Positions 37,226-46,000 of a stretch of 64,000 nt of DNA are shown in pieces. The notes below the pieces were generated by a model, which was given only the letters and a program-made list of their open reading frames with translations, searched no databases and had not been told where the DNA came from. The position numbers were made by a program, and so were the translations under genes. Positions within the stretch are counted from its first letter, which is position 1, and the number at the start of each line of letters is the position of its first letter. This DNA is from Lautropia sp. (GTDB lineage Bacteria; Pseudomonadota; Gammaproteobacteria; Burkholderiales; Burkholderiaceae_E): positions 4,375-68,374 of the forward strand of contig JAUNKF010000012.1 in NCBI GenBank assembly GCA_030532895.1, read 5' to 3'.

Positions 37226-38122
37226 TTATCCCCGACGATGCCGCTTCCAGTGGCGCAGTGCGTTGATGCCGAGCAGCAGCAGGCCGGCCCAGATGGGCCC
37301 GTAGGTCAGGTAGGCACCTTCAGCCACGGGGGTGTCGAGCACCCAGATGGCCACCAGAAAGAGCAGCGCCGGTTCCAGATAGCTGATCATCGCGAAAATG
37401 CCTACGGGCAGTAGCTGGCCGGCCTGCAGGTTGGAGGCCATCGCGACGGCCGTGACGATGCCCAGTGCCGCCAGCAGCCACCAGTAGCGGGATTCGCTGG
37501 CCACCAGCTGCACGGCATCGCCTTGCCACAACAGATAGCCGAGCGCAGGCAGCATGATCAGCAGGAAATCGAGCGTCAGCCCCGGCAGGGCCGGGATGCG
37601 CATCAGGCGTCGGCTGAGGTAATAAGGCGGGTAGACGAGACATACCCAGAGGCTCGTCCACGAGAAGCTTCGGGTGGCCCAGAGTTCGTGCGCCACCCCA
37701 ATGGCCGCAAGCATCAGTGCCACGGTTTGCAGCTTTGTCAGCCGTTCCTTCAGAAACAGGCGACCACCTAGCGCCATCGTGAGCGGAAACAGGAAATAGC
37801 CGATGGCGGCGTTGACGCCTTCGCCATTGACGGGTGCCCACATGAAGAGCCAGAACTGGCTGCCGACGATGAGTGTGCCGAGGAGGAACATGAGCCAGCG
37901 CCGGGGGGAGCGGCCCAGATGGACATGAATCAACTCGTGCAGGCGCTGCCAGCCGCTGTGCCGGGCCAGAAGCAGCAGCAGGGCGGGCACCGTCACCAGC
38001 ATGCGCCAGACGAAGACATCGGTGCCGCTCAGCGGGCGCATCCAATGACTGAAGAGATACAGGACGCCGAACAGGATCTGGGAGAGCAGACACAGGGCGG
38101 CGCCACGGGCGAGCGGGGTCAT
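37226..38122 (-). CDS. rarD: RarD/EamA-type transporter
   Basis: A 298-residue, ten-helix EamA protein of the RarD (chloramphenicol-sensitive protein) group: LSQILFGVLYLFSHWMRPLSG, WAPVNGEGVNAAIGYFLFPL (split here) and AMISYLEPALLFLVAIWVL. The function is probably export of an amino acid or related metabolite. It is divergent from an Lrp/AsnC-type regulator, the common arrangement for exporters controlled by their cargo. Confidence 0.87.
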   Translation of the reverse strand: MTPLARGAALCLLSQILFGVLYLFSHWMRPLSGTDVFVWRMLVTVPALLLLLARHSGWQRLHELIHVHLGRSPRRWLMFLLGTLIVGSQFWLFMWAPVNGEGVNAAIGYFLFPLTMALGGRLFLKERLTKLQTVALMLAAIGVAHELWATRSFSWTSLWVCLVYPPYYLSRRLMRIPALPGLTLDFLLIMLPALGYLLWQGDAVQLVASESRYWWLLAALGIVTAVAMASNLQAGQLLPVGIFAMISYLEPALLFLVAIWVLDTPVAEGAYLTYGPIWAGLLLLGINALRHWKRHRRG

Positions 38123-38603
38123 GGGGGAAGTCCTTGTTCCTGGTGAAAGGGGTGATTCGTCAGCCGGTTGGTGAATCGTCCCCGGATGGGTGAATCGGGC
38201 GCTGCATCGTTGGCCTGGCGCGTGTCATGAACTTACTCGTGGGGACAAATATGCTCATGACACTGTGGGCGATTTCGGCGGATGCCGGCGCCGTGCAATC
38301 TGGAAACTATAACGACAGGAGGTGAGAATAAATTTCATGAATTGGTAAATGCATGATAATTTTTCTTGAAAATAGACGGGCCTGTCGTGGGGGCGGGCGG
38401 GATCTGGTGAGCGCCCCGTCTCAAGCAGGTGCTTTGTCGGTGGGGTGTGCCTTGCACACATCGCATGGGATGGCATGAGGGAGGCGGCATGCCCGGTGTT
38501 GGTGGGGGCGCAGGACACGCCAAGGGAGACTTGGGAATGGGTTTGGGCTGGGCACCGTGGACAAGGCAACAAGGGATGATGTGTGTTGACAGGAGGGTGA
38601 AAG
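38123..38603. promoter_or_regulatory. rarD-lrp divergent control region
   Basis: 481 bp without a credible gene. It holds an inverted repeat GTGTCATGA (38222-38230)/TCATGACAC (38255-38263) and an AT-rich tract at about 38300-38380, both suitable for binding the Lrp-type regulator encoded next door. GTGTCATGAACTTACTCGT also resembles the dispersed repeat tip at 55121. Confidence 0.45.
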
Positions 38604-39068
38604 ATGGGTGTGCCGTTGGATGAGCTGGATCGTGCGTTGTTGAACGAGTTGCAGCTGGATGCCACGCTGCCGTTGAAGCAGCTGGCCGAACGGGTGGGCA
38701 GCTCGGTGGCCACTTGCCAGCGGCGCATTCGTGCCCTGACCGAGGCGGGCGTCATCGTGCGTCAGGTGGCGATCGTCTCGCCCGAGGCAGTGGGGCGGCC
38801 GATCAGCGTCTTCGTGATGGTGAAGCTCGACAACCAGCATGCCGCCTGCCAGGAAAATTTCGAGCGCCGCATGCGGGCCGAAAACGATGTGATGGGCTGC
38901 TATGAAATTTCCGGCGATTATGATTTTCTGCTTCTGGTGCATGCGGCCGACATGCCCGGTTATCATGCTTTCACGCGTCGGGTGCTGACGGGGGAATATC
39001 ATGTCAGTACTTTCAAGAGCCTTTTCGTGATGAATTTTGCCAAGGCCGATAGCCGGATCGTGTTGTGA
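38604..39068 (+). CDS. Lrp/AsnC-family transcriptional regulator
   Basis: A 154-residue regulator: N-terminal helix-turn-helix (LDELDRALLNELQLDATLPL, then LAERVGSSVATCQRRIRAL) and a C-terminal RAM ligand-binding domain (CYEISGDYDFLLLVHAADM). GGAGGG precedes the ATG. It probably responds to an amino acid and controls the divergent rarD gene; target and ligand are inferred. Confidence 0.92.
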   Translation: MGVPLDELDRALLNELQLDATLPLKQLAERVGSSVATCQRRIRALTEAGVIVRQVAIVSPEAVGRPISVFVMVKLDNQHAACQENFERRMRAENDVMGCYEISGDYDFLLLVHAADMPGYHAFTRRVLTGEYHVSTFKSLFVMNFAKADSRIVL

Positions 39069-39072
39069 AATA

Positions 39073-39088
39073 ATGAAAACGCTTTCAA
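39073..39088 (+). promoter_or_regulatory. LacI/GalR-type operator before the otn operon
   Basis: ATGAAAACGCTTTCAA is a near-perfect palindrome with the central CG typical of LacI/GalR-family sites (it fits the cre-like pattern TGNAANCGNNNNCA). It lies just upstream of the ltnD remnant and probably controlled the acid-sugar operon. No LacI-type gene is in the window. Confidence 0.6.
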
Positions 39089-39116
39089 AACCAGGTCGCA
39101 TGGCTGGTTCTGGGGC

Positions 39117-39338
39117 ACAGGGGATTACACGCCTTTGTCGATGGTCGACATCTTCGTGAAGGATCTGGGGCTGGTGGCGGACACGGCCAAAAGCCTGCGC
39201 TTTCCGCTGCCGCTCGCGAGCACCGCGTTGAACATGTTCACCGAAGCCAGCAATGCGGGTTTTGGGCGGGAGGATGACAGCGCCGTCATCAAGATTTTCA
39301 GCGGCATCGAGCTGCCAAAGAAGGGAGAAGCATCATGA
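39117..39338 (+). pseudogene. ltnD: 3' remnant of L-threonate dehydrogenase
   Basis: The frame reads TGDYTPLSMVDIFVKDLGLV, then ASTALNMFTEASNAGFGRED, ending at TGA 39338. This is the C-terminal quarter of an LtnD-type 3-hydroxyacid dehydrogenase (full length about 300 residues); the Rossmann domain is gone. The stop overlaps the otnK start by 4 bp, the usual operon coupling. The first Met-like codon (TTG 39135) would give only 67 residues. The missing 5' part must have been deleted between the operator at 39073 and about 39117. Confidence 0.8.
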
Positions 39339-40585
39339 TTCGCTTGGGTGTCATTGCCGATGACTTTACCGGTGCCAGTGACATCGCCAGCTTTTTGGTG
39401 GAAAACGGCTTGCGCACGGTGCAGATGAACGGCGTGCCGGCGCGTAGCCTGCCGCCTGAGGTGGATGCGGTCGTCATCAGTTTGAAGTCCCGTTCCAATC
39501 CGGTGGATGAAGCCGTGTCGCAATCGCTCGCGGCCTTGCGCTGGTTGCAGGCGCAGGATTGTGCGCAGTTCTACTTCAAATACTGTTCCACCTTCGACAG
39601 CACGGCTCAGGGCAATATCGGCCCGGTCACGGATGCGCTGCTCGATGCGCTGGGAGAAAACTTCACGGTGATCTCTCCCGCTTTGCCGGTGAACGGCCGC
39701 ACCATTTTCAATGGCTATCTGTTCGTGGGGCAGGTGCTGCTGAATGAGTCGGGCATGCAAAATCATCCGATCACGCCGATGAAGGATGCCAACCTGCCGC
39801 GCCTGATGGATGCGCAGGCCACGGGAAAAACCGGTCTGGTGGCGTACCCGGACATGGCGCGCGGCGCGGCACACGTTCGGGATTGTTTGATGGCCTTGCA
39901 GTCGGCTGGATGTCGTTATGCGGTGGCCGACAGCGTGGATAACGCGCAGTTGGCGGTTTTGGCAGAAGCCGCCGAGGGCTTCAAGCTGCTGACGGGTGGT
40001 TCTGGCTTGGCCGCTTATCTGGCGGCCCGCTTGAGTGGGGGCAAACGGGGTGATGAGGCTTTTGTGCCGCCCAAGGGGCGGGGCATCGTGCTGTCCGGTT
40101 CCTGCTCGGTGATGACGAACAAGCAGGTGGCGGCTTATCGGCAGAAGGCATCGGCCCTGTTCGTCGAGGCCGAGCGCTGTGTGCATGAGGGTGAGACTTA
40201 TGTGGATGAGCTGTTTGCCTGGGCACAGAGCCGGCAGGACGAGGTCTTGGCGCCGCTGCTTTATGCCACGGTGCCGCCGGAGGAATTGAAAGCCATTCAG
40301 CAGCGGCTGGGCGCAGCCGTGGCGAGCGAGGCCATCGAGCGCTGTTTTGCCCAGCTTGCGCAGCGCTTGCGGGCGGCTGGTGTCAAGCGCTTCATCACGG
40401 CGGGCGGAGAAACCTCCAGCATCGTCGTGCAGCATCTGGGCGTGGACGGTTTTCATATCGGGCGGCAGATTGCGCCGGGGGTGCCGTGGCTGCGCGTGCT
40501 CGATCAGGATCTGTATCTGGCACTCAAGTCCGGCAATTTTGGCAGCGAAGACTTTTTTGCCGAGGCGCAGGCCATGTGCCGCTAA
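39335..40585 (+). CDS. otnK: 3-oxo-tetronate kinase
   Basis: DUF1537-type four-carbon acid-sugar kinase, 416 residues. IRLGVIADDFTGASDIA at the N-terminus, YFKYCSTFDSTAQGNIGP and GGETSS near the C-terminus are family hallmarks. OtnK phosphorylates 3-oxo-tetronate in threonate/erythronate breakdown. GGGAG precedes the ATG, which overlaps the ltnD remnant's stop. It appears intact. Confidence 0.9.
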   Translation: MIRLGVIADDFTGASDIASFLVENGLRTVQMNGVPARSLPPEVDAVVISLKSRSNPVDEAVSQSLAALRWLQAQDCAQFYFKYCSTFDSTAQGNIGPVTDALLDALGENFTVISPALPVNGRTIFNGYLFVGQVLLNESGMQNHPITPMKDANLPRLMDAQATGKTGLVAYPDMARGAAHVRDCLMALQSAGCRYAVADSVDNAQLAVLAEAAEGFKLLTGGSGLAAYLAARLSGGKRGDEAFVPPKGRGIVLSGSCSVMTNKQVAAYRQKASALFVEAERCVHEGETYVDELFAWAQSRQDEVLAPLLYATVPPEELKAIQQRLGAAVASEAIERCFAQLAQRLRAAGVKRFITAGGETSSIVVQHLGVDGFHIGRQIAPGVPWLRVLDQDLYLALKSGNFGSEDFFAEAQAMCR

Positions 40586-40720
40586 TCGATCGACCAAAAC
40601 ACAGCCATCGTCGGCAGGCCGTTGTCACCAGCTTGTTGGCGCATGTCTTGAACACGGCGCGTTGGGACGGTCGATTTGCATCTTGAGGCTTTTCTGCCGC
40701 CCAAGCTTGCAGGGGGAACG

Positions 40721-41353
40721 ATGACGGAACAGGAACAAAAAGAACAGATGGTGGCGCTGGCGCGTTCTTTTTATGAGCGCGGCTACAGCGTGGGTGGTGC
40801 GGGCAATTTGTCGGTACGCCTGCCGGGGGAGCGCTTTCTGGTGACGCCCACAGGGTCATCGCTGGGGCGGCTGAAGGCCGAGCGCTTGTCGGTGCTCGAT
40901 GCCGAGGGCAATCTGCTGGAGGGTGACAAACCCAGCAAGGAATCGGTGTTTCATCTGGCGATGTATCGCCGCAACCCGGCCTGCCGGGCCATCGTGCATT
41001 TGCACGCCACTTATCTGACGGCGCTTTCCTGCCTGAAGGGGCTGGATGAGCGGAATGCGCTGAGCGCCTTCACGCCTTATTACGTGATGCGGGTAGGGGC
41101 GCTGCCGGTGATTCCCTATTACCCGCCAGGGCACCCGGACATCGCTCGTGAGCTGGGCGAGCGGGCGCTGGATGGTCGGGCCTTTCTGCTCGCCAATCAT
41201 GGCGTGGTGGTGACGGGCACGGACCTGGTCGATGCGGTGGACAACACCGAAGAGCTGGAAGAAACCGCGAAGCTGTTTTTCATCCTGAAGGGGCAGGCTA
41301 TTCGCTACCTGACTGAGGATGAGGTCAATGATTTGAAAGGCAGGGGGAAATGA
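40721..41353 (+). CDS. otnC: 3-oxo-tetronate 4-phosphate decarboxylase
   Basis: Class II aldolase/adducin-type protein, 210 residues: [35 protein letters not shown] (metal His) and [10 protein letters not shown]. In the otn pathway it decarboxylates 3-oxo-tetronate 4-phosphate to dihydroxyacetone phosphate. The ATG at 40721 follows AGGGGG. The 135-bp gap after otnK is wide for this operon. It overlaps otnI by 4 bp. Confidence 0.88.
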   Translation: MTEQEQKEQMVALARSFYERGYSVGGAGNLSVRLPGERFLVTPTGSSLGRLKAERLSVLDAEGNLLEGDKPSKESVFHLAMYRRNPACRAIVHLHATYLTALSCLKGLDERNALSAFTPYYVMRVGALPVIPYYPPGHPDIARELGERALDGRAFLLANHGVVVTGTDLVDAVDNTEELEETAKLFFILKGQAIRYLTEDEVNDLKGRGK

Positions 41354-42141
41354 CGATGCCACGATTTGCCGCCAATCTGTCGATGATGTTTGCCGAGCGG
41401 CCGTTTCTTGAGCGTTTCAAGGCGGCGGCGGATGCCGGGTTCAAGCAGGTGGAATACCTGTTTCCGTATGAATATCCGGTGGATGTGTTGAGGCAGCAGC
41501 TCGATGACAACGGTTTGAAGCAGGTGCTCTTCAACACGTCGCCTGGCGATCCGGCCAAGGGCGAGTGGGGCTTGGCGGCGTTGCCGGGGCGAGAGTCGGA
41601 GGCCCGTGCGCTTATCGACCAGGCACTGGTTTATGCACAGGGGCTGGATTGTTCGCAGGTGCATGTGATGGCCGGTGTGGTGCCGGAAGGCGTGAGCCGT
41701 GAAGCATGTCTCGCAGTTTTCATCGACAACGTGCGTTATGCGGCAGACCGCTTTCGGGCGCAGGGTGTAAAGGTGATGCTCGAAGCCCTCAGTCCGCAGG
41801 TGAAGCCCGGTTATCTGCTTTGCAGCCAGCACGACACGATGGCCGCGGTCGAAGCCATCGATCGAGACAATGTCTTCATCCAGTTCGATTATTTTCATGC
41901 GCAGAACGTGGATGGCAATCTGACGCGGCTCACCGAGGCCATGATCGGCCGGATCGGGCACGTGCAGATTGCCTCGGTGCCCGAGCGTCATGAGCCGGAT
42001 GAGGGCGAAGTGAATTACCCGCATGTCTTTGCCTTGCTCGATCGGCTGGGCTACGAGGGCTTCGTGGGGGGCGAGTACAACCCGCGCGGAAAAACTGAAG
42101 ATGGGCTGGGTTGGTTCGCACCGTACAGGAGAAACAGATGA
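41350..42141 (+). CDS. otnI: 2-oxo-tetronate isomerase
   Basis: Hydroxypyruvate-isomerase-like TIM-barrel protein, 263 residues: [55 protein letters not shown] and GGEYNPRG. It interconverts 2-oxo- and 3-oxo-tetronate. The ATGA overlaps with otnC before and with the denD remnant after show a coupled operon. Confidence 0.88.
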   Translation: MTMPRFAANLSMMFAERPFLERFKAAADAGFKQVEYLFPYEYPVDVLRQQLDDNGLKQVLFNTSPGDPAKGEWGLAALPGRESEARALIDQALVYAQGLDCSQVHVMAGVVPEGVSREACLAVFIDNVRYAADRFRAQGVKVMLEALSPQVKPGYLLCSQHDTMAAVEAIDRDNVFIQFDYFHAQNVDGNLTRLTEAMIGRIGHVQIASVPERHEPDEGEVNYPHVFALLDRLGYEGFVGGEYNPRGKTEDGLGWFAPYRRNR

Positions 42142-42326
42142 ATATCGTGATCACCGGCGGAGCCGGGTTTCTCGGGCAACGGCTGGCGCGGGCCTTGCTG
42201 GCGGTTGATCCATCGGTGCGGCTCACGCTGGTTGATACCGTCATGCCGACGCTTTTGGTGGAGCCGGATGATCTGAAACCCTGTCTGCACCCATCACAGG
42301 CGATCACTCGAAGAAGGTGCGTTTGA
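42138..42326 (+). pseudogene. denD: 5' remnant of D-erythronate dehydrogenase
   Basis: The first 35-40 residues, [20 protein letters not shown] and up to LVDTV, are the Rossmann GxxGxxG start of a DenD-like NAD-dependent epimerase/dehydrogenase (normally over 300 residues). After about residue 40 similarity stops and a foreign sequence runs to the TGA at 42326. AGGAG and a 4-bp overlap with otnI are preserved. A deletion or rearrangement has removed the rest. Confidence 0.75.
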
Positions 42327-42459
42327 GCCAGTCTGCGAAGGTTTTTGCAACCGGCAGGCTGGTATCGAGATAGCGGGCCGTGATGGCTTGGCCGTAGGGC
42401 TTGCCGGGCTGCTTTTGCCAGGCAAGCCAGGTGTGCATCAGGGCTTTGGGGCACAACAT
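42304..42459 (-). pseudogene. C-terminal fragment, DUF3226-like
   Basis: A 51-residue minus-strand frame: MHTWLAWQKQPGKPYGQAIT, ARYLDTSLPVAKTFADWLKR, ending TFFE. The spacing of TWLAWQ, PG..GQAI and F.DWLKR recalls the tail of DUF3226 (Toprim-like) proteins; this assignment is from memory of the pattern and is unsure. It looks like the 3' end of a larger gene whose remainder is not here, abutting the truncated denD. Confidence 0.35.
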
Positions 42460-42574
42460 CCCATGCCCGAACCTGTGTGTTTCGGGGGGCCGAGGCGGGT
42501 GCTGTGCAACAATCTGGCGTTGCGTGGGTGCTGAATGCCTGCCATGCCTTGCTGCTGGATAGCGACGGGAGAGG

Positions 42575-43099
42575 ATGGAGATGGAAGAAAATCGGATGGA
42601 TCGGATGAAGCGTCGCCTGTTGGGCAGGCGGCAGGCTTTGGGCGACGGGGAGCGGCAGAAGCTCGACCGTGTGCTGGCTGATGGCGCTGTGCTGATTTTC
42701 TATTACCTGGGCACAGTGTTGCTGTTGATCAGTTTGGTGGTTGATGCGTACACCCATCAGCGGCCTACGGCTTCTTTCGGGACGCTGGCATTATTGGGCA
42801 TGCACCTTTCCTTCTCGGTCTATGTGATCCGGGCATCCAGAAAAGCCGGCTTGTCGGAGTCTGAACAGCTGTCGTCATCGGATCATGCTTTGGCGCTCAA
42901 GCAACTGAAGCGTGGAAGTCTGTTGAGCGGTTTCGGCTGGGGCGTCAGCATGACGCTGTTGATGAATGCGGTGCTGCCGTGGGTGGCCGGCCAGCCGGTG
43001 AAGCAAGACCTGTTCCCTTGGCTGATCTGGCTGGTGGGCGGTGCTTTGCTCGGGTGGATCGTGTATCGGCAGGGAAAGCGCCAGATCAAGCTGGTTTGA
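42575..43099 (+). CDS. membrane protein of unknown function
   Basis: A 174-residue protein: a charged N-terminus (RLLGRRQALGDGERQKLDRV), two membrane helices (about 36-58 and 66-85), a hydrophilic loop and two more helices (about 113-135 and 145-163), ending in basic residues. No family is recognised. GGGAGAGG lies ahead; the Met at 42581 is an equally possible start. A strong terminator follows. Confidence 0.7.
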   Translation: MEMEENRMDRMKRRLLGRRQALGDGERQKLDRVLADGAVLIFYYLGTVLLLISLVVDAYTHQRPTASFGTLALLGMHLSFSVYVIRASRKAGLSESEQLSSSDHALALKQLKRGSLLSGFGWGVSMTLLMNAVLPWVAGQPVKQDLFPWLIWLVGGALLGWIVYRQGKRQIKLV

Positions 43100-43175
43100 C
43101 CCCTGTTCGATGACCAGGAAAGCGTGCCAGCTCTCGCCGCTCCCACCTTGGCTCACTTCGACCCAAGGTGAGCAA

Positions 43176-43238
43176 ACTGCCTGAGCGGATGGATGCCCGT
43201 TTGGAATGACCCGACGGGTTTGGGCAGGCAGTTTTTTT
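43176..43238 (+). terminator. rho-independent terminator
   Basis: Arms ACTGCCTG (43176-43183) and CAGGCAGT (43225-43232), an inner CCCG/CGGG stem, then seven T. It ends the transcript of the membrane protein gene; a second hairpin, CACCTTGG/CCAAGGTG (43144-43170), lies just before. Confidence 0.8.
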
Positions 43239-43244
43239 AGTCCT

Positions 43245-43943
43245 TCAGATATACGCCGCATAAGCCCGAACCGCTCCGACCAGATCGCTGATGTAGGGAT
43301 CCTGGATGTCGTATTCGGTGAGGGCTTTTTCCAGATCCAGCAGATAGTCGAGGTTGTAGCCGAAGGGGCCGACGGCGTGCACGATGAGCGGGGCGACGGT
43401 GGCCACCGAGGCGTCGGTTTCAAAGACGGGGTGTTCGTGATTCATGGCGAACACGATGGTCTGCACGCGCCGGCCGTCGGCGAGCTTGATGCTTTCCCAG
43501 CGGGGGGTGTAGGTGCCGCCGATCATTTCGCGGCGCCAGACGAGCATCAGCTCGTCGTAGAGTTCTTCTTCTCGCAACCGAAAGGCCATGCCGGCGGTGC
43601 GGGTGTCGGCATGGAAAGCGGGCGTGAGCGCCAGCATGCGGCCGGGCCGATCCGGTGTGGCGCGGCCAGCCGTCAGCTTCATGCAGAAACTCCGGTGCCA
43701 GCCGGTGAGAAAGGCCAGCTGCTTTTCGGCGTAAAGGATCAGCGGGTTCCAGATCAGTGAGCCGTAAGCAAAAACCCAGACGGGGGCTGTCGGATCCGGG
43801 CGCTGGGCCAATGTCTCGTCGAGAGAGGCCGTGATCTGGGGCTGCGTCCAGGCGTCAAAGCCGGGGACGTTGGCAAAGCTTTGCAGGAAGGCGTCGCTTT
43901 GCAGCAGTTCTCGGGTCAGCGGCGTGGTGGTGGGGGCTTTCAT
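43245..43943 (-). CDS. chaC: glutathione-specific gamma-glutamylcyclotransferase
   Basis: ChaC-family cytosolic enzyme, 232 residues, splitting glutathione into 5-oxoproline and Cys-Gly. The glycine-rich YGSLIWNP motif (about residues 60-67) binds the gamma-glutamyl group. GWHRSFCM, GMAFRL and GYNLDYLLDLEKAL follow the family order. It lies beside ggt on the same strand, 92 bp downstream, so the two may form a glutathione-degrading pair. Confidence 0.88.
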   Translation of the reverse strand: MKAPTTTPLTRELLQSDAFLQSFANVPGFDAWTQPQITASLDETLAQRPDPTAPVWVFAYGSLIWNPLILYAEKQLAFLTGWHRSFCMKLTAGRATPDRPGRMLALTPAFHADTRTAGMAFRLREEELYDELMLVWRREMIGGTYTPRWESIKLADGRRVQTIVFAMNHEHPVFETDASVATVAPLIVHAVGPFGYNLDYLLDLEKALTEYDIQDPYISDLVGAVRAYAAYI

Positions 43944-44034
43944 GTACAGGGCGAGTGCCGGCGGGGCGGCGTGGACAGGGGCTTATGAAAGCATGCGTGA
44001 AGGGATTTGCCCACAAAAGCCCCGCCTTCAACGA

Positions 44035-45840
44035 TCAATAACCAAGCGTCTGGCCGTCCGGGTTGCGGGGGTCGGAGTAACCCCACAGCTCCTTGCCCTG
44101 CACCTGGATCGTTTGGGTGCGGCCCATCGCGGGTTTGACGACGACCTTCTGGCCGCGCTGTTTCAGGAGGTCGATGGTGTCGACCGGAAAGCCCCGTTCG
44201 ATGCGCAGCTCATCCGGCGTCCACTGGTGGTGAAAGCGCGGCGTGGCGGCGGCTTCGGCCGGATTCATGCTGTGGTCGATGCTGTTGCTGATGGTTTGCA
44301 GCACGGTCGTGATGATGCGGGCGCCACCGGGGCTGCCGGTCACGAGCCAGGGCTTGCCATCCTTCAGCACGAAGGTGGGCGTCATCGAGGACAGCGGGCG
44401 CTTGCCGGCGGCCACGGCGTTGGCATCACCGCCGATCAGGCCATAGGCATTGGGCACGCCGGGCTTGGCGGCGAAGTCATCCATTTCGTTGTTGAGCAGG
44501 ATGCCGGTGCCAGGGGCGACGATGCCGGTGCCAAAGTTGGTGTTCAGCGTGTAGGTGACGGCCACGGCGTTGCCGGCCTTGTCCACCACCGAGTAGTGGG
44601 TGGTCTGATCACTTTCGTAGGGCTGTGGTTTGCCGGGCTTGATCTGGTTGGCCGCGCGCGCCCTCATCGGGTCGATGCTGGCGCGCAGGCTGTCGGCATA
44701 GGCTTTGGAGGTGAGACCCGTTTGCGGGATCTTGACGAAATCCGGGTCGCCCAGGTATTCGCTGCGATCGGCATAGGCGAGTTTCATCGCCTCGGCCATG
44801 TGGTGGACGGTCTGGGCGCTGTTCTGGCCCCACTGGCCGATGGGCCAGGCTTCCATCATGTTGAGGATCTGCACAAGGTGGATGCCGCCGGAAGACGGGG
44901 GCGGCATGGTGACGACTTCGTACTGCCGATAGTTGCCGCGCACGGGCTGGCGCTCGACGGGCTGGTAGTTCTTCAGGTCGTCAAGGCTGATCAGGCCACC
45001 GTTCTGCTGGCTGTCGGCCACGATCTTGCGGGCGATGTCACCCTGGTAGAAGGCGTCCGGCCCCTGGGCGGCGATCAGCTTGAGCGTTTTGGCCAGATCC
45101 TTCTGCACGAGCCGATCACCCACTTTCAGCGGTGCGCCGTTCTTCCAGAAGATGGCGCGGGTGGCGGGCCAGCGGCCCATGTTGTCGGCCTCGGCTTTCA
45201 GGGTTTTGGCGAGCGTTTCGCTCACCGGATAGCCTTTTTCGGCCAGTGCGATGGCCGGGGCCATCACCTGGGCCAGCGACATCGTGCCCCATTTCTTGAG
45301 CGCGTGGCTCATGCCGGCCACGGTGCCCGGCACGCCCACGGCTGCATGGGTGTAGAGGGACTTCCCATCGACGACGTTGCCGTCCTTGTCGAGGAAGAGG
45401 TCACGGCCGGCTGCGCCGGGGGCCACTTCGCGGAAGTCGAGCGCCACGTACTGACCACTCCTGGCATCATGAACCATCATGAAACCGCCGCCACCGATGT
45501 TGCCGGCATTGGGCAGCGTGACGGCCAGCGCAAAGCCGATGGCGACAGAAGCATCCACCGCATTGCCGCCGGCTTTGAGGATGTCCAGGCCGATGCGGCT
45601 GGCCAACCCCTGCTCGGAGGCCACCATGCCGTTATGGGCGATGACGGGCTGGAAGATGTCGAGCTGGAAGTCGTAGGCGAGCGCAGCCGCTTGGGCAGCG
45701 CCTGTCTGTTTGTTGTGCTGGGCGCTGGTCTGGCCGGCGGCGCCCTGGCTGCTTTGCTGGTCAAGCGCGGTGGTGCTGCACCCGGCCAGCGCCAGGATGA
45801 TCAGGCCGCTGAGCAGCGGGCGGCGAAAGGGGGTGGACAT
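44035..45840 (-). CDS. ggt: gamma-glutamyltransferase (lipoprotein)
   Basis: Ntn-hydrolase that cleaves or transfers the gamma-glutamyl group of glutathione outside the cytoplasm. The autocleavage and nucleophile Thr is in QTTHYSVVD, followed by GNAVAVTYTLNTNFGTGIV and GILLNNEMDDF; the substrate-binding PPPSSGG is also present. The ATG at 45840 behind AGGAGA gives 601 residues starting with a signal peptide and lipobox LALAGC. A lipid anchor is less usual than the free periplasmic form. All motifs are intact. Confidence 0.95.
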   Translation of the reverse strand: MSTPFRRPLLSGLIILALAGCSTTALDQQSSQGAAGQTSAQHNKQTGAAQAAALAYDFQLDIFQPVIAHNGMVASEQGLASRIGLDILKAGGNAVDASVAIGFALAVTLPNAGNIGGGGFMMVHDARSGQYVALDFREVAPGAAGRDLFLDKDGNVVDGKSLYTHAAVGVPGTVAGMSHALKKWGTMSLAQVMAPAIALAEKGYPVSETLAKTLKAEADNMGRWPATRAIFWKNGAPLKVGDRLVQKDLAKTLKLIAAQGPDAFYQGDIARKIVADSQQNGGLISLDDLKNYQPVERQPVRGNYRQYEVVTMPPPSSGGIHLVQILNMMEAWPIGQWGQNSAQTVHHMAEAMKLAYADRSEYLGDPDFVKIPQTGLTSKAYADSLRASIDPMRARAANQIKPGKPQPYESDQTTHYSVVDKAGNAVAVTYTLNTNFGTGIVAPGTGILLNNEMDDFAAKPGVPNAYGLIGGDANAVAAGKRPLSSMTPTFVLKDGKPWLVTGSPGGARIITTVLQTISNSIDHSMNPAEAAATPRFHHQWTPDELRIERGFPVDTIDLLKQRGQKVVVKPAMGRTQTIQVQGKELWGYSDPRNPDGQTLGY

Positions 45841-46000
45841 GATGGGCTTCTCCTCTTGGGTGGTGTGCCGGCATGGCCTGTGGCGGGCAGCCGGCGTGCT
45901 GGCGTGAAGACGCTCTTGGTTGAATGGGGTCGTCGTTTTATCGGGAATTATCGCAGAGTCAATGAGTCGTTCGCGCCTGCTCAGCCCTGCGTCAGCCGCT

